The notes under the pieces are model-generated. The model searched no databases and was not told where the DNA came from. It saw only the letters and a list, made by a program, of their open reading frames with translations. Shown here piece by piece: positions 25,715 through 35,776 of a stretch of DNA of 64,000 nt; the first letter of the stretch is position 1, and every line of letters begins with the position of its first letter. The DNA is from Persicobacter psychrovividus (GTDB lineage Bacteria > Bacteroidota > Bacteroidia > Cytophagales > Cyclobacteriaceae). The stretch spans positions 2,542,001 to 2,606,000 of the forward strand of contig NZ_AP025292.1 in the NCBI RefSeq assembly GCF_036492425.1, written 5' to 3'. The position numbers and the translations under genes were made by a program.

Positions 25715-27781
25715 TTATCCCCTCTCCATCAAAATCACCAGCGACCGATCCGTCAAGCCGTATTTATTCTGATTCAGCAATGGTTTAGATTCCTTTTTAT
25801 TTGTAAAGTTATCGCCATCCGGCAGTGCCGTATCCACAACTCGATGCCAACTTTTGCCCTTGCTTGGAAATGGCAATTCAAAATGAAGCGGTTCCCAGAA
25901 AAAGTTCATCATGACATGCAAACGCTCACCGTGGGCCTCGTCCACCAATTCAAAAGCCAGTGTGCGCACATAGTCCTCCCAGTCGGGCTCATTGCGCTTA
26001 ACGCCATGCCATTTCATATAAGCGCGCTCTGCTATGGGCTGATCATGAAGCACAAACTCCTGACGGAACAAGCTTAACCCTTGTGTGAAATGAATCATAT
26101 TTTGGGTAAAATCAAACACCTCCTTATTGGTGTCCACCAGCCCCCAGTCGAACCAGCCGAGCTCGTTATCCTGACAGTAGGCATTATTATTCCCCAGTTG
26201 TGTACGGCGAACCTCATCTCCCATCAGGATCATCGGTGTCCCCTGCGAGATCATTGTCAGCGCCATCAGGTTTTTCACCTGACGCTGGCGCAAGGCTTCC
26301 ACCTTCGGGTCATCTGTTGGGCCTTCCACCCCACAGTTCCACGAACAATTTTCATTCATTCCATCCCGATTGCCCTCGCCATTTGCTCGGTTATGCTTTT
26401 CATTGTAAGAAACCAAGTCGTTGAGGGTAAAACCATCATGACAGGTCACAAAATGAATACTGCGACATACCTCACGACCATCTTCATCAAACACGTCAGG
26501 ACTGCCGAAAATCCGGCTGGCCACCTTGCCAACCATCTTGGCTTCACCACGCACAAAGTTGCGAATATCATCCCGATAGGGGCCGTTCCATTCCGCCCAG
26601 CGGTCACCGGTAAAGTTACCCACCTGGTACAGCCCTCCGGCATCCCATGCTTCCGCAATAATTTTGGTGCCCGCCAATACTGGATCCGACTCAATTTCCC
26701 ATAGTATAGGCGGGTTTTTGATCGGGTGCCCTTCTTCATCTCTTGAAAGTACAGAAGCCAGGTCGAAGCGGAACCCGTCCACATGCATTTCTGTTACCCA
26801 GTAACGCAGGGAGTCCCGAATCATCCTGCGGACGATAGAATGATTGGCGTTCAGGGTATTCCCACAGCCTGTAAAATCCAGGTCTTTTGACTGATCGTTA
26901 GGGTCAAGAATATAGTAGGAATTATTGCCAAAACCACGAAAACTGATATTCGGCCCCGCACCATGCGATTCTGCCGAATGGTTAAACACCACATCCAGGA
27001 TAACCTCAATACCCGCTTTATGCAGTGCCTTGACCATATCTTTAAACTCTTTCACAACCACCAATGGGTCCGACGAAGTCGCATAACGGGGATGCGGACT
27101 GAAAAAGTTGATCGGGCTGTATCCCCAGAAATTACTTCGGGGAGAAGGGATGTCCTGCCAGTCGAAGAAATGCACCGGCATCAATTCAACCGCCGTAATA
27201 CCCAGCGATTTCAGGTAGGGGATTTTCTCAATCACCCCCAGGTAAGTCCCCCGAAGTTCTTCAGGCAGCCCACTTGAGGAGTGCTTCGTAAATCCGGCCA
27301 CGTGCATCTCATAAATAACCGACATCTCGTAACTGCGATTAACATGGCGATCACCCTCCCAGTCGTAGGTATCAGCCACCACCACAGATTTTATCGCATT
27401 AGCGATATTGTCCTCATGGCCAAAGGCTTTTTTCCGGTCGTACAAATCGGCACTTACCGATTTGGCGTAAGGATCTACCAGTACTTTTTTACCCTCAAAA
27501 CGCTTGCCACGCTCAGGGGCATATTCACCATAAACCCGATAGCCGTACAGCTGCCCGGCACCGATACCATGAACCTCCACATGCCAGTAATAATACGTTT
27601 TGTTGATGATAGGATCCAATGGAATTACCGCTGAAGCTTCCGTATCGGAGGCGGCGTCGAAGAGCAACAGCTCCACCCGATCGGCATTGGCAAAAACACT
27701 GAAATTCACCCCCGCAGGAGTAAGGGTTGCCCCAAGCGGGTGGCTTTGCCCTGCCGAACTTTTATATGTGGTCATGGTCAT
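25715..27781 (-). CDS. glgX: Glycogen debranching enzyme GlgX
   Basis: A 688-residue isoamylase-type debranching enzyme (GH13) that hydrolyses alpha-1,6 branches in glycogen. An N-terminal CBM48-like domain (about 1-125, GATLTPAGVNFSVFA) precedes the catalytic barrel. The catalytic triad is visible: nucleophile Asp in DGFRFDLAS, acid Glu in IIAEAWDAGG, and Asp in TCHDGFTLNDL. Further markers are LMPVHFFDW and NHSAESH. The start at 27781 (or the Met two codons later) fits the family; an upstream start at 27838 adds 19 residues. No other glycogen genes are adjacent. Cytoplasmic. Confidence 0.92.
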   Translation of the reverse strand: MTMTTYKSSAGQSHPLGATLTPAGVNFSVFANADRVELLLFDAASDTEASAVIPLDPIINKTYYYWHVEVHGIGAGQLYGYRVYGEYAPERGKRFEGKKVLVDPYAKSVSADLYDRKKAFGHEDNIANAIKSVVVADTYDWEGDRHVNRSYEMSVIYEMHVAGFTKHSSSGLPEELRGTYLGVIEKIPYLKSLGITAVELMPVHFFDWQDIPSPRSNFWGYSPINFFSPHPRYATSSDPLVVVKEFKDMVKALHKAGIEVILDVVFNHSAESHGAGPNISFRGFGNNSYYILDPNDQSKDLDFTGCGNTLNANHSIVRRMIRDSLRYWVTEMHVDGFRFDLASVLSRDEEGHPIKNPPILWEIESDPVLAGTKIIAEAWDAGGLYQVGNFTGDRWAEWNGPYRDDIRNFVRGEAKMVGKVASRIFGSPDVFDEDGREVCRSIHFVTCHDGFTLNDLVSYNEKHNRANGEGNRDGMNENCSWNCGVEGPTDDPKVEALRQRQVKNLMALTMISQGTPMILMGDEVRRTQLGNNNAYCQDNELGWFDWGLVDTNKEVFDFTQNMIHFTQGLSLFRQEFVLHDQPIAERAYMKWHGVKRNEPDWEDYVRTLAFELVDEAHGERLHVMMNFFWEPLHFELPFPSKGKSWHRVVDTALPDGDNFTNKKESKPLLNQNKYGLTDRSLVILMERG

Positions 27782-28091
27782 GTTTAATATTATCTTATAT
27801 TCAGCGGGAAATGTATAAAAGGAAGAAGTGTTTTCCAAGAAAATCCCCTGTTCATCACTTAAACAATGCGATGATTGATCTTTTTTAGGTACATCTACCC
27901 AAACCCCAAAATATTCTATTGTAAATCAAACTTTTTCAGTTGAGATTGCAAGTGAATTGCCTTAACATTGTTATTAATTACACTTATCAGCCTGAAAATT
28001 ACATTTTATACTTTGCATCCCTTATTTTGTAGGCTAATTCAATTTTTGACACCCTGAGGCTTAAGCCCTTTTTCGATAGATATTTAGACAC
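27782..28091. other. Divergent intergenic region between glgX and metH
   Basis: AT-rich DNA that must hold both promoters. A GGTA/TACC mini-hairpin is near 27890. I looked for SAM-I, SAM-II and cobalamin riboswitch cores before metH and saw none. Confidence 0.4.
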
Positions 28092-29090
28092 ATGAATAAG
28101 CATTCAATCACAGACCTGTTAAAAGACCGTATTTTGATTTTGGACGGTGCAATGGGCACCATGATTCAACGCCATACCCTGGAGGAAGAAGACTTCCGTG
28201 GAACCCGATTCAAAGACCACCCTTGCCCTTTGAAAGGCAATAACGATTTACTGTCCATCACCCGACCGGAGATCATCAAGGATATTCACCGCGCCTATCT
28301 GGAGGCCGGAGCCGACATCGTGGAAACAAATACCTTTTCCGGAACGTGGATTGCCCAGGCCGATTATCAGCTTGAAGACGCTGTTTACGATATCAATTTT
28401 GAATCTGCACGGCTGGCCAAGGAAGCCTGTGAAGAATACACTGCCAAAGATCCCAATCGGCCAAGGTTTGTGGCAGGGTCTGTGGGTCCAACCAACCGTA
28501 CAGCAAGCATGTCGCCGGATGTGAACGATCCTGGTTACCGCGCCATCACCTACGACCAGCTTGTAGAGGCTTATCAGGCACAGGTAGAAGCACTGATCGA
28601 CGGCGGAGCTGACATTATCCTTGTTGAAACTGTTTTTGACACCCTGAATGCCAAAGCGGCTCTTTTTGCCGTAGAGCAGGCCTATGAGGCGAAAAATGTA
28701 AGATTGCCCATCATGGTTTCCGGCACTATTACCGATGCCTCGGGCCGTACCCTGAGTGGGCAAACTGCCGAAGCCTTCCTCATTTCCATCAGCCACATGC
28801 CTTTGCTTTCCGTGGGACTGAACTGCGCATTGGGCGCCAAAGACATGAAGCCCCACCTCGAGGTGCTTTCCCGTAAAGCCTCCTTTCACATCAGTGCTCA
28901 CCCGAACGCTGGTTTGCCCAACGAATTCGGGCAGTACGATCAGGGGCCTGAGGTAATGGCAGACATGATCGCCCCTTTCTTTCAGGAAGGTTATATCAAC
29001 ATCATCGGTGGGTGCTGCGGTACCACACCAGATCATATCTCTGCAATTGCCGAGCGCGCCGCTACTTTCAGACCACGTTCGGTAAAGTAA
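28092..29090 (+). CDS. metH: Methionine synthase, homocysteine-binding half
   Basis: A 332-residue protein equal to the first module of cobalamin-dependent methionine synthase. It binds and activates homocysteine through zinc; the ligand cysteines are C245 (GLNCALG) and C308/C309 ([10 protein letters not shown]). The N-terminal DGAMGTMIQ block and the ETNTFSGTW block are typical. In E. coli this module is fused to the rest of MetH; here it is a separate polypeptide, with the folate, B12 and activation modules in the next gene. Such split MetH pairs occur in Bacteroidota. Alone it could also act as a general homocysteine S-methyltransferase, but the context favours the MetH role. Confidence 0.9.
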   Translation: MNKHSITDLLKDRILILDGAMGTMIQRHTLEEEDFRGTRFKDHPCPLKGNNDLLSITRPEIIKDIHRAYLEAGADIVETNTFSGTWIAQADYQLEDAVYDINFESARLAKEACEEYTAKDPNRPRFVAGSVGPTNRTASMSPDVNDPGYRAITYDQLVEAYQAQVEALIDGGADIILVETVFDTLNAKAALFAVEQAYEAKNVRLPIMVSGTITDASGRTLSGQTAEAFLISISHMPLLSVGLNCALGAKDMKPHLEVLSRKASFHISAHPNAGLPNEFGQYDQGPEVMADMIAPFFQEGYINIIGGCCGTTPDHISAIAERAATFRPRSVK

Positions 29091-29252
29091 AGTGCAAGCT
29101 TTAAAGAAGGCACTCGACAATTATCCCCGGTATTTGATCCAAGCCAGGCGCTTGATCCTAACAGCAGAAAAAATCTGTGTCACCTGAGGGTAAAACATCG
29201 TGCTGAATTTAAAGCGCAAACCAATAGTTTTTTGAGTAAAGAAGTTAAGACA

Positions 29253-32003
29253 ATGAGTTTACATCCAGATTATTCAGGAGTATATAAAAATAAATGGTCC
29301 GATGTTCCCAATCTGAAATTAAGCGGACTGGAACCTTTGGAAGTCTCTGAAGCCCTCAACTTTATTAATGTTGGGGAGCGAACCAACGTGGCCGGAAGCC
29401 GGAAATTCCTCCGCCTGGTAAAAGAGGATCAATATGATGAAGCCCTCAGCATTGCCCTTGACCAGGTGAATAATGGAGCGCAGATTATCGACATCAATAT
29501 GGATGACGCCATGCTTGACGGTAAAGAAGCGATGGTTCGCTTCCTGAACCTGATTGCTTCGGAGCCTGATATTGCGCGCGTACCGATTATGATTGACAGC
29601 TCGAAATGGGAAATCATTGAAGCGGGCTTGAAATGTGTTCAGGGAAAATGTGTGGTAAACTCCATTTCCTTGAAAGAAGGTGAAGAGAACTTCATTGCCC
29701 AGGGCAAAAAAATCAAGCAGTATGGTGCGGCCACGATTGTCATGGCTTTTGATGAAGTAGGACAGGCCGATACCTATGAGCGACGCATTGAGATCGTTAA
29801 ACGCTCCTATGATATTTTGACGGGCCCCAAAGTGAATTTCCCGCCGCAGGACATCATTTTCGATTTGAACATTTTTCCCGTGGCTACGGGAATGGAAGAA
29901 CACCGCCTGAATGCCATTGACTTCTTCAAGGCTACCCGATGGGTACGGGAAAACCTCCCTGGTGCGCACGTGAGTGGTGGGGTGTCCAACGTCTCTTTTT
30001 CTTTCCGTGGCAATAATACGGTAAGGGAAGCGATGCACTCGGCATTTTTATACCATGCCATCAAGGAAGGTATGGATATGGGGATTGTCAACCCTTCAAT
30101 GCTCGAAGTTTATGACAACATCCCCAAAGACCTTCTCGAGCATGTTGAAGACGTACTGCTCGACCGCCGAGATGATGCCACCGAAAGGTTACTCGACTTT
30201 GCCGAAACGGTAAAAGGCAGCAAAAAGGAGAAAAAAGAAGATGATGCCTGGAGACAAGGAACGGTAGAAGAACGGCTGGCGCATGCGCTGGTTAAGGGGA
30301 TCACAAAATTTGTGGACGAAGATACCGAAGAGGCTCGCCAAAAGTACGACCGCCCGATTCATGTCATTGAAGGCCCACTAATGTCGGGAATGAACATCGT
30401 GGGGGATTTATTCGGCAGCGGAAAAATGTTCTTGCCACAGGTGGTAAAATCTGCCCGTGTCATGAAGCAGGCCGTGGCATTACTGATTCCTTATATTGAA
30501 GAAGAGAAAAGGCTGAACCCTGAGATGAGTGCAAATTCTTCTGCAGGAAAAATTTTGATGGCCACCGTAAAAGGTGATGTGCACGACATCGGGAAGAACA
30601 TTGTTTCCGTGGTGTTGGCTTGTAACAATTTCGAGATTATCGACCTTGGCGTTATGGTACCGATGGAGAAAATCCTCGATACTGCCGAAGCCGAAAATGT
30701 CGATGTCATCGGCTTGTCGGGATTGATCACCCCTTCCTTGGACGAGATGGTTTATGTGGCCAGAGAGATGGAAAAACGGGGCATGAAGATCCCACTGATG
30801 ATCGGTGGAGCAACCACAAGCCGTATTCATACCGCAGTGAAAATCGACCCGAACTATTCCGGTGGGGTTATTCACGTACTGGATGCTTCGAAGTCGGTAC
30901 CTGTTGCTTCCAAACTCACGAGTGAAGACCAAAACCTGATCAAGCAGGTAACCCTTGAGTACAAGGAGCAATATGTCGGCTTGCGAGAAGATCACGCCAA
31001 AAGACAAAAACGCAAAAACTACCTTTCCCTGCCACAGGCACAGGCCAACCCCGTGAAGATTGACTGGGACCAGAGCCCCGTTTATACTCCTGCAACAAAG
31101 GAAAAAATCATTTTTGATGATTATCCTCTGGAGGAATTGCGGGATTATATCGACTGGACCCCATTCTTTCAGTCCTGGGATTTGCATGGTAAATACCCTG
31201 CAATTCTCGAAGACCGTGTGGTGGGAGATGCCGCCAGCAAGCTTTTCAATGAGGCCAATGTATTGCTCGATGAGATCATCAGTAAAAAACTCCTCAAAGC
31301 CAAAGCCGTCGTAGGCTTCTTCCCTGCCAATGCGGTGGGCGACGATGTGGAAGTTTATGAAAACAATGACCGTTCTGCGGTGAAAACCACCCTAAATTTC
31401 TTGCGCCAGCAGAACAAGAAAGCACCGAATTTACCGAACTTCTGCCTGTCGGATTTTATTGCACCAAAAACCACAGAGAAGGAAGATTATATTGGAGCCT
31501 TTGCCGTAACCACCGGCTGGGGTGCCGACGAGCTCTCTAAGGAATATGAAGAAAAGCTCGATGATTATTCCGCCATTATGGTAAAAGCACTTGCAGACCG
31601 CCTCGCCGAAGCTTTGGCAGAAAGAATGCACGAGCGTTGCCGTAAGGAATTTTGGGCCTTTCAGCCCGAAGAAGCACTCGACAATAGCCTCCTGATCAAA
31701 GAGCAGTATCAGGGAATCCGACCGGCGCCGGGCTACCCTGCCTGCCCCGATCACCTTGAGAAAAGCAAATTGTTTGAGATGCTCGACGTGGAAAGCGCCA
31801 CAGGTATTAAACTGACTGAGAACTACGCCATGTTCCCGGCAGCATCTGTGAGTGGCTGGTATTTCGCCAGTCCTGAAAGCCGTTATTTCGCTTTGGGGAA
31901 AATTGGTAAAGATCAGGTGGAGAATTATGCCGAGCGCAAAAATATGCCCGTAGAAACCATTGAAAAGTGGTTGATGCCAGTTTTGGCTTACGATCCTGAT
32001 TAA
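29253..32003 (+). CDS. metH: Methionine synthase, folate/B12/activation half
   Basis: A 916-residue protein with the remaining MetH modules: a pterin-binding barrel (about 25-290, [16 protein letters not shown]), a cap helix domain (about 330-430), the cobalamin domain with the cobalt-ligating His in GDVHDIGKN (D442, H444, G447), and the SAM-binding activation domain at the C terminus (about 590-916, [15 protein letters not shown] and [13 protein letters not shown]). It takes a methyl group from methyl-tetrahydrofolate to cobalamin and on to homocysteine held by the preceding gene product. The ATG at 29253 is preferred over a TTG at 29232. The 162-base gap to the upstream half contains stops, so the split is real. 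Confidence 0.92.
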   Translation: MSLHPDYSGVYKNKWSDVPNLKLSGLEPLEVSEALNFINVGERTNVAGSRKFLRLVKEDQYDEALSIALDQVNNGAQIIDINMDDAMLDGKEAMVRFLNLIASEPDIARVPIMIDSSKWEIIEAGLKCVQGKCVVNSISLKEGEENFIAQGKKIKQYGAATIVMAFDEVGQADTYERRIEIVKRSYDILTGPKVNFPPQDIIFDLNIFPVATGMEEHRLNAIDFFKATRWVRENLPGAHVSGGVSNVSFSFRGNNTVREAMHSAFLYHAIKEGMDMGIVNPSMLEVYDNIPKDLLEHVEDVLLDRRDDATERLLDFAETVKGSKKEKKEDDAWRQGTVEERLAHALVKGITKFVDEDTEEARQKYDRPIHVIEGPLMSGMNIVGDLFGSGKMFLPQVVKSARVMKQAVALLIPYIEEEKRLNPEMSANSSAGKILMATVKGDVHDIGKNIVSVVLACNNFEIIDLGVMVPMEKILDTAEAENVDVIGLSGLITPSLDEMVYVAREMEKRGMKIPLMIGGATTSRIHTAVKIDPNYSGGVIHVLDASKSVPVASKLTSEDQNLIKQVTLEYKEQYVGLREDHAKRQKRKNYLSLPQAQANPVKIDWDQSPVYTPATKEKIIFDDYPLEELRDYIDWTPFFQSWDLHGKYPAILEDRVVGDAASKLFNEANVLLDEIISKKLLKAKAVVGFFPANAVGDDVEVYENNDRSAVKTTLNFLRQQNKKAPNLPNFCLSDFIAPKTTEKEDYIGAFAVTTGWGADELSKEYEEKLDDYSAIMVKALADRLAEALAERMHERCRKEFWAFQPEEALDNSLLIKEQYQGIRPAPGYPACPDHLEKSKLFEMLDVESATGIKLTENYAMFPAASVSGWYFASPESRYFALGKIGKDQVENYAERKNMPVETIEKWLMPVLAYDPD

Positions 32004-32023
32004 ATTCAAAAACTAATTTATAA

Positions 32024-32254
32024 GCTATCGCGAGAGTCTCTCTCGTGATAGCCATTGTTTAGCACCGAATTGAAAATACAAAGGAGTGATTTATTTGTCC
32101 ACAGATTTTTTTTGATAATAAATAATCATGGTAATCCTTTAAATCAAGTAAATCATGGTCTATAACACCTCATACTATCGCAATGACCTTTCTCGTGATA
32201 GCGTGTGTTTTTATTTTTTACCTGACGGTACAGACGTTACATGCCATGTCCCTA
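32024..32254. repeat. Composite intergenic repeat after metH
   Basis: Two copies of the TATCGC...CTCTCGTGATAG palindrome (32024-32052 perfect, 32174-32202 decayed) flank a TTTGTCCACAGATT motif (about 32095) and an ATCATGG spacer; a decayed GACGTT/ATGTCC palindrome ends it (about 32228-32254). No gene lies in 32004-32433. Confidence 0.6.
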
Positions 32255-32433
32255 CAATAAATGATAAAACCACCTTCATGCCGCCAATTTTGATCCATAT
32301 AGAGCCGCAATATTACATCACAATACCTGGCAATGGCATGAGAAAAAAAACAGTCCTGTACCATGTACTGTTTTCTAAATTAATATCACTATTTTTCGGA
32401 GAGTAATTCCATTTTTACCCAACTTCAACCAAG

Positions 32434-33063
32434 ATGAAAAGATTTACATTACTACTGAGCATCCTGCTGATGAGTCTTCAGGGTTTTGCTGACCATAACG
32501 ATAAAAATGCCAAAAGCCTGATTAACGAAGGGAAAAACCACTTTCTGATGAAAGACTATGTGGAGGCACTTTTTAAGTTCAATCAAGCTATTGAAGTAGA
32601 CCAAAAAGCTTTTGAGGCCTATTTCATGCGGGCACGGATCAAATCACATTTTGAAGATCGACACGGAGCGATGAAGGATTTCAACGAATCGCTTTCTTTG
32701 AATAAAAAGTTTGCCGAAGGCTACTTCGAAAGAGGCAAGGTAAAGTTTGATTTGCAAGATTACTACGGCGCTATTGATGATTACACCAGTGCACTGGAAA
32801 TCAACCCCAACCTCGAGGAAGCACTGTACCACCGAGGCCAGGCAAAATTACAGCTCGAAGCATTCGAAGATGCCATTAATGACTGTTCGAAGATCATCGA
32901 GATCAATGCCAAAAATGTCGATGCCTATTACCTTCGGGGTATCCTGAGGATTGAGGCCGGCATGACCGAAGCCGGTTGCCTGGATTTAAGCAAGGCCGGT
33001 GAACTTGGGGACATCAAAGCCTATGAGGTGATTAAAGAAAAATGTAATCAGCGATGTAATTAA
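32434..33063 (+). CDS. Secreted TPR-repeat protein
   Basis: A 209-residue exported protein. Signal peptide residues 1-19 (ending GFAD). About residues 25-195 form five tetratricopeptide repeats, with typical lines such as YVEALFKFNQAIEVDQKAFEA, YGAIDDYTSALEINPNLEEA and FEDAINDCSKIIEINAKN. TPRs bind protein partners, so a periplasmic scaffold role is likely, but no partner can be named from context. A terminator follows, so the downstream decarboxylase genes are a separate unit. Confidence 0.8.
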   Translation: MKRFTLLLSILLMSLQGFADHNDKNAKSLINEGKNHFLMKDYVEALFKFNQAIEVDQKAFEAYFMRARIKSHFEDRHGAMKDFNESLSLNKKFAEGYFERGKVKFDLQDYYGAIDDYTSALEINPNLEEALYHRGQAKLQLEAFEDAINDCSKIIEINAKNVDAYYLRGILRIEAGMTEAGCLDLSKAGELGDIKAYEVIKEKCNQRCN

Positions 33064-33088
33064 GCTATTTATTCTTTTTAAAAATAAC

Positions 33089-33120
33089 AAGACTTCAACA
33101 AATGTTGAGGTCTTTTTTTT
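33089..33120 (+). terminator. Terminator of the TPR gene
   Basis: AAGAC-TCAAC and GTTGA-GTCTT arms around AAAT, followed by eight T. No gene is seen in 33121-33343. Confidence 0.8.
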
Positions 33121-33343
33121 GTCCATTTTCGACTATAAAAACGCTGCTAAAACCGACACAACTGCATTTCGAACAACCCAGCCAATACCAAACATTCCAC
33201 TGCAATTACCTCAAATTAAAAAATATAACCCAACAACTAACACCCCAAACCAACACGAAATGACAATTGTCATTCCGAAAATGATGATAAAAAACTATTT
33301 TAAATTATATCTTTTTTACATCAATTAACAAATAACAAATGCA

Positions 33344-33613
33344 ATGAATGAGAACTTTCAAGAAGGATTAATGCTGATGGCCGTTGGCATGCTGACGGTA
33401 TTTGTTATTCTCTTCCTTATTGTCGCTCTGGGCAACTTGCTGATCCGCCTCGTTAATCATTTTGCCCCGGCAGATGAAAAACAAATCAGTAAAAAAACCA
33501 CCAAAGAGCCCCCAATTAGAGATATTCCTGCCGCACAATTGGCTGCAATAGTAGCCACCGTTCAAACGGTAACTCACGGCCAGGGGCAAGTCAGGGAAAT
33601 ACAAAAAGCCTGA
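33344..33613 (+). CDS. oadG: Sodium-pumping decarboxylase gamma subunit
   Basis: An 89-residue OadG-type protein: one membrane helix at residues 8-37 (GLMLMAVGMLTVFVILFLIV) followed by a polar cytoplasmic tail. In oxaloacetate, methylmalonyl-CoA and related decarboxylases this subunit holds the complex together and binds zinc through its C terminus. It starts the oadG-oadA-oadB set. A 219-base gap before oadA contains a dispersed repeat, so either the leader is long or oadA has its own promoter. Confidence 0.8.
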   Translation: MNENFQEGLMLMAVGMLTVFVILFLIVALGNLLIRLVNHFAPADEKQISKKTTKEPPIRDIPAAQLAAIVATVQTVTHGQGQVREIQKA

Positions 33614-33650
33614 CTACGCCATGATGATGGCCGCCCATAAACTTTTTTTT

Positions 33651-33722
33651 GAGCGTGTTTAATGCTAAAAATTCGTGATACAAACCTGGCATACTGTAGC
33701 AGTGGTGAAGGATTATTTTGAG
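33651..33722 (+). repeat. Dispersed repeat, copy 1 (GAGCGTGTTTAA type)
   Basis: Starts GAGCGTGTTTAA, contains AAATTCGTGAT and ends TTATTTTGAG. A similar 67-base copy lies on the other strand at 38910-38976. It sits between oadG and oadA. Confidence 0.5.
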
Positions 33723-33832
33723 CCCACAGGCCAATGATCAATACAAAAAATTCAACACCAAGGCCTGTAAGCCAAAATTCCCACGGATGGTCAGCCTTTT
33801 AAATACACACTTAGCAACTATATTTTTTCAAC

Positions 33833-35716
33833 ATGTCTAAATCAATCAAATTCAGCCTCGTTTACCGCGATATGTGGCAATCAAGTGGCAAGTACGTTCC
33901 CCGCGTCGATCAACTCACAAAAGTAGCACCTCACATTGTAGCGATGGGCTGCTTCGCCCGCGTCGAAACCAACGGTGGAGGGTTTGAGCAGGTCAATCTG
34001 CTCTTTGGCGAAAACCCCAATAAGGCGGTCCGAGAGTGGACGCAGCCATTCAACGACGCCGGTATCCAGACCCACATGCTCGAAAGGGCCCTCAATGGTA
34101 TCCGGATGAGCCCTGTGCCGGCGGATGTTCGGGAGCTATTTTTTAAAGTCAAAAAAGCACAGGGAACAGACATCTCCCGGTCGTTCTGTGGCCTGAATGA
34201 CCCACGAAACCTTGAAAATTCCATCAAATTTGCCAAACAGGCGGGAATGATTTCCCAAGCGACGCTTTCGGTAACCTACTCGCCAGTGCATACGGTCGAA
34301 TACTATGTGAATTTAGCAAAAACCCTGATTGAGATGGGGGCCGATGAAATCTGTGTAAAAGATATGGCGGGTATTGGTCGGCCGGTATGGCTCGGAAAAA
34401 TCGTCCGTGGCATCAAGGCCATCAAGCCAGAAATCATCATTCAGTACCACGCCCATTCGGGTCCGGGCTTTGCCCCAGCCTCCATTCTTGAAGTTTGCCG
34501 TGCCGGTGCCGATATTATTGATGTCGGTATGGAACCACTTTCTTGGGGAACAGGTCATGTGGATCTTTTGACTGCTCATGAAATGCTTCGCGATGCGGGC
34601 TTCGAGGTGCCCGAAATCAATATGAGTGCTTATATGCAGGTGCGCAAACTTACGCAGGAGTTCGTTGATGATTTCTTGGGGTATTATATCAATCCCAAAA
34701 ACCGCTATATGAATTCCCTGCTGATTGGCCCTGGGCTCCCTGGTGGCATGATGGGTTCATTGATGGCCGATTTGGAGGACAACCTGAAGTCCATCAATAA
34801 ATTTAAAACCAAAAAAGGACTCCCATTGCTGACGCAGGACGAGTTGCTGATCAAGCTTTTTGATGAAGTACAATATGTATGGCCCAAACTTGGCTACCCA
34901 CCACTGGTAACGCCATTTTCTCAGTATGTGAAAAATGTGGCCATGTTCAATGTAATGGCCATGGAAAGAGAAAAAGCGCGCTGGTCGATGATTCCCGATA
35001 ATGTTTGGGACATGATTTTGGGTAAATCAGGCCATCTGCCAGGGCCCGTTGACGAGGAGGTCATTGCGCTGGCGACCCAACAAAACAGGTCGTTTTTCAC
35101 TGGAAATCCACAGGATGAATACCCGGATGCCTTGCCGGAATTCAGGGCCGAAATGCAAGAAAAAGGCTGGGGCCCCGGGCAAGACGAAGAAGAGTTGTTC
35201 GAGCTGGCAATGCATCCCGAGCAATACCGTGCTTATAAATCCGGGCAGGCGAAGGCCGACTTCCTAACCGATCTCAACAAACGCAAAATGGAACGGGAGG
35301 CCAAAAAATCGACCGCCACGGCCACTCCACAACCCATCGTCCCTACCCCAAGCGAGATGACCATCAATGTGAATGGCGAGGATTTCAGAGTGAAGGTTGC
35401 TTATGGTAATGATCAGCCCCTTGAGCAGCAAACCCCTGCCACAGCAACGGCACAGGCCGCCATTCCTGCCACCGAAGAAATCGATACCAGGGCGGTGATT
35501 GCACCGATTGAAGGGAAATTCTTCCGCACAAAATCCTCCGCAGAAACCGCTAAAAAAGTCGGAGATCAGATCAATGAAGGCGAAGTGATCGGCTATGTGG
35601 AATCCATGAAAGTATATAACGCCATCACTTCGGAGGTTTCGGGGAAAATCCTTGAAATCTGCCCTGCTGATGGCGATACGGTCGATGAGGACGATGTATT
35701 GATCAAGCTGCAGTAA
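33833..35716 (+). CDS. oadA: Biotin-dependent decarboxylase alpha subunit, divergent
   Basis: A 627-residue protein with an HMGL-like carboxyltransferase barrel (about 5-270), a PYC/OADA helical domain (about 290-470), a Pro/Ala/Thr linker and a C-terminal biotinyl domain with the biotin lysine in ESMKV (K593). In this family it transfers CO2 from the substrate to biotin for release by the membrane beta subunit. Two active-site blocks differ from the common type: RDMWQS where RDGxQS or RDAHQS is usual, and YHAHSGPG where HTHDTSG is usual. Oxaloacetate is the default substrate, but these changes leave room for another 2-oxo or acyl-CoA acid. Cytoplasmic, docking on OadB/OadG. Confidence 0.82.
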   Translation: MSKSIKFSLVYRDMWQSSGKYVPRVDQLTKVAPHIVAMGCFARVETNGGGFEQVNLLFGENPNKAVREWTQPFNDAGIQTHMLERALNGIRMSPVPADVRELFFKVKKAQGTDISRSFCGLNDPRNLENSIKFAKQAGMISQATLSVTYSPVHTVEYYVNLAKTLIEMGADEICVKDMAGIGRPVWLGKIVRGIKAIKPEIIIQYHAHSGPGFAPASILEVCRAGADIIDVGMEPLSWGTGHVDLLTAHEMLRDAGFEVPEINMSAYMQVRKLTQEFVDDFLGYYINPKNRYMNSLLIGPGLPGGMMGSLMADLEDNLKSINKFKTKKGLPLLTQDELLIKLFDEVQYVWPKLGYPPLVTPFSQYVKNVAMFNVMAMEREKARWSMIPDNVWDMILGKSGHLPGPVDEEVIALATQQNRSFFTGNPQDEYPDALPEFRAEMQEKGWGPGQDEEELFELAMHPEQYRAYKSGQAKADFLTDLNKRKMEREAKKSTATATPQPIVPTPSEMTINVNGEDFRVKVAYGNDQPLEQQTPATATAQAAIPATEEIDTRAVIAPIEGKFFRTKSSAETAKKVGDQINEGEVIGYVESMKVYNAITSEVSGKILEICPADGDTVDEDDVLIKLQ

Positions 35717-35776
35717 TTTTTTTTGCACCGCAGAAATCTGTAAAGCTCGTGCGGTGCTTTACTTTAGAGATTTAAC

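Noticed and set aside
27782-28091. SAM or cobalamin riboswitch before metH
   Set aside because: Core motifs of SAM-I, SAM-II and B12 riboswitches were not found.
28248-29120. A 290-codon minus-strand frame
   Set aside because: Antisense to the MetH homocysteine module; no motifs.
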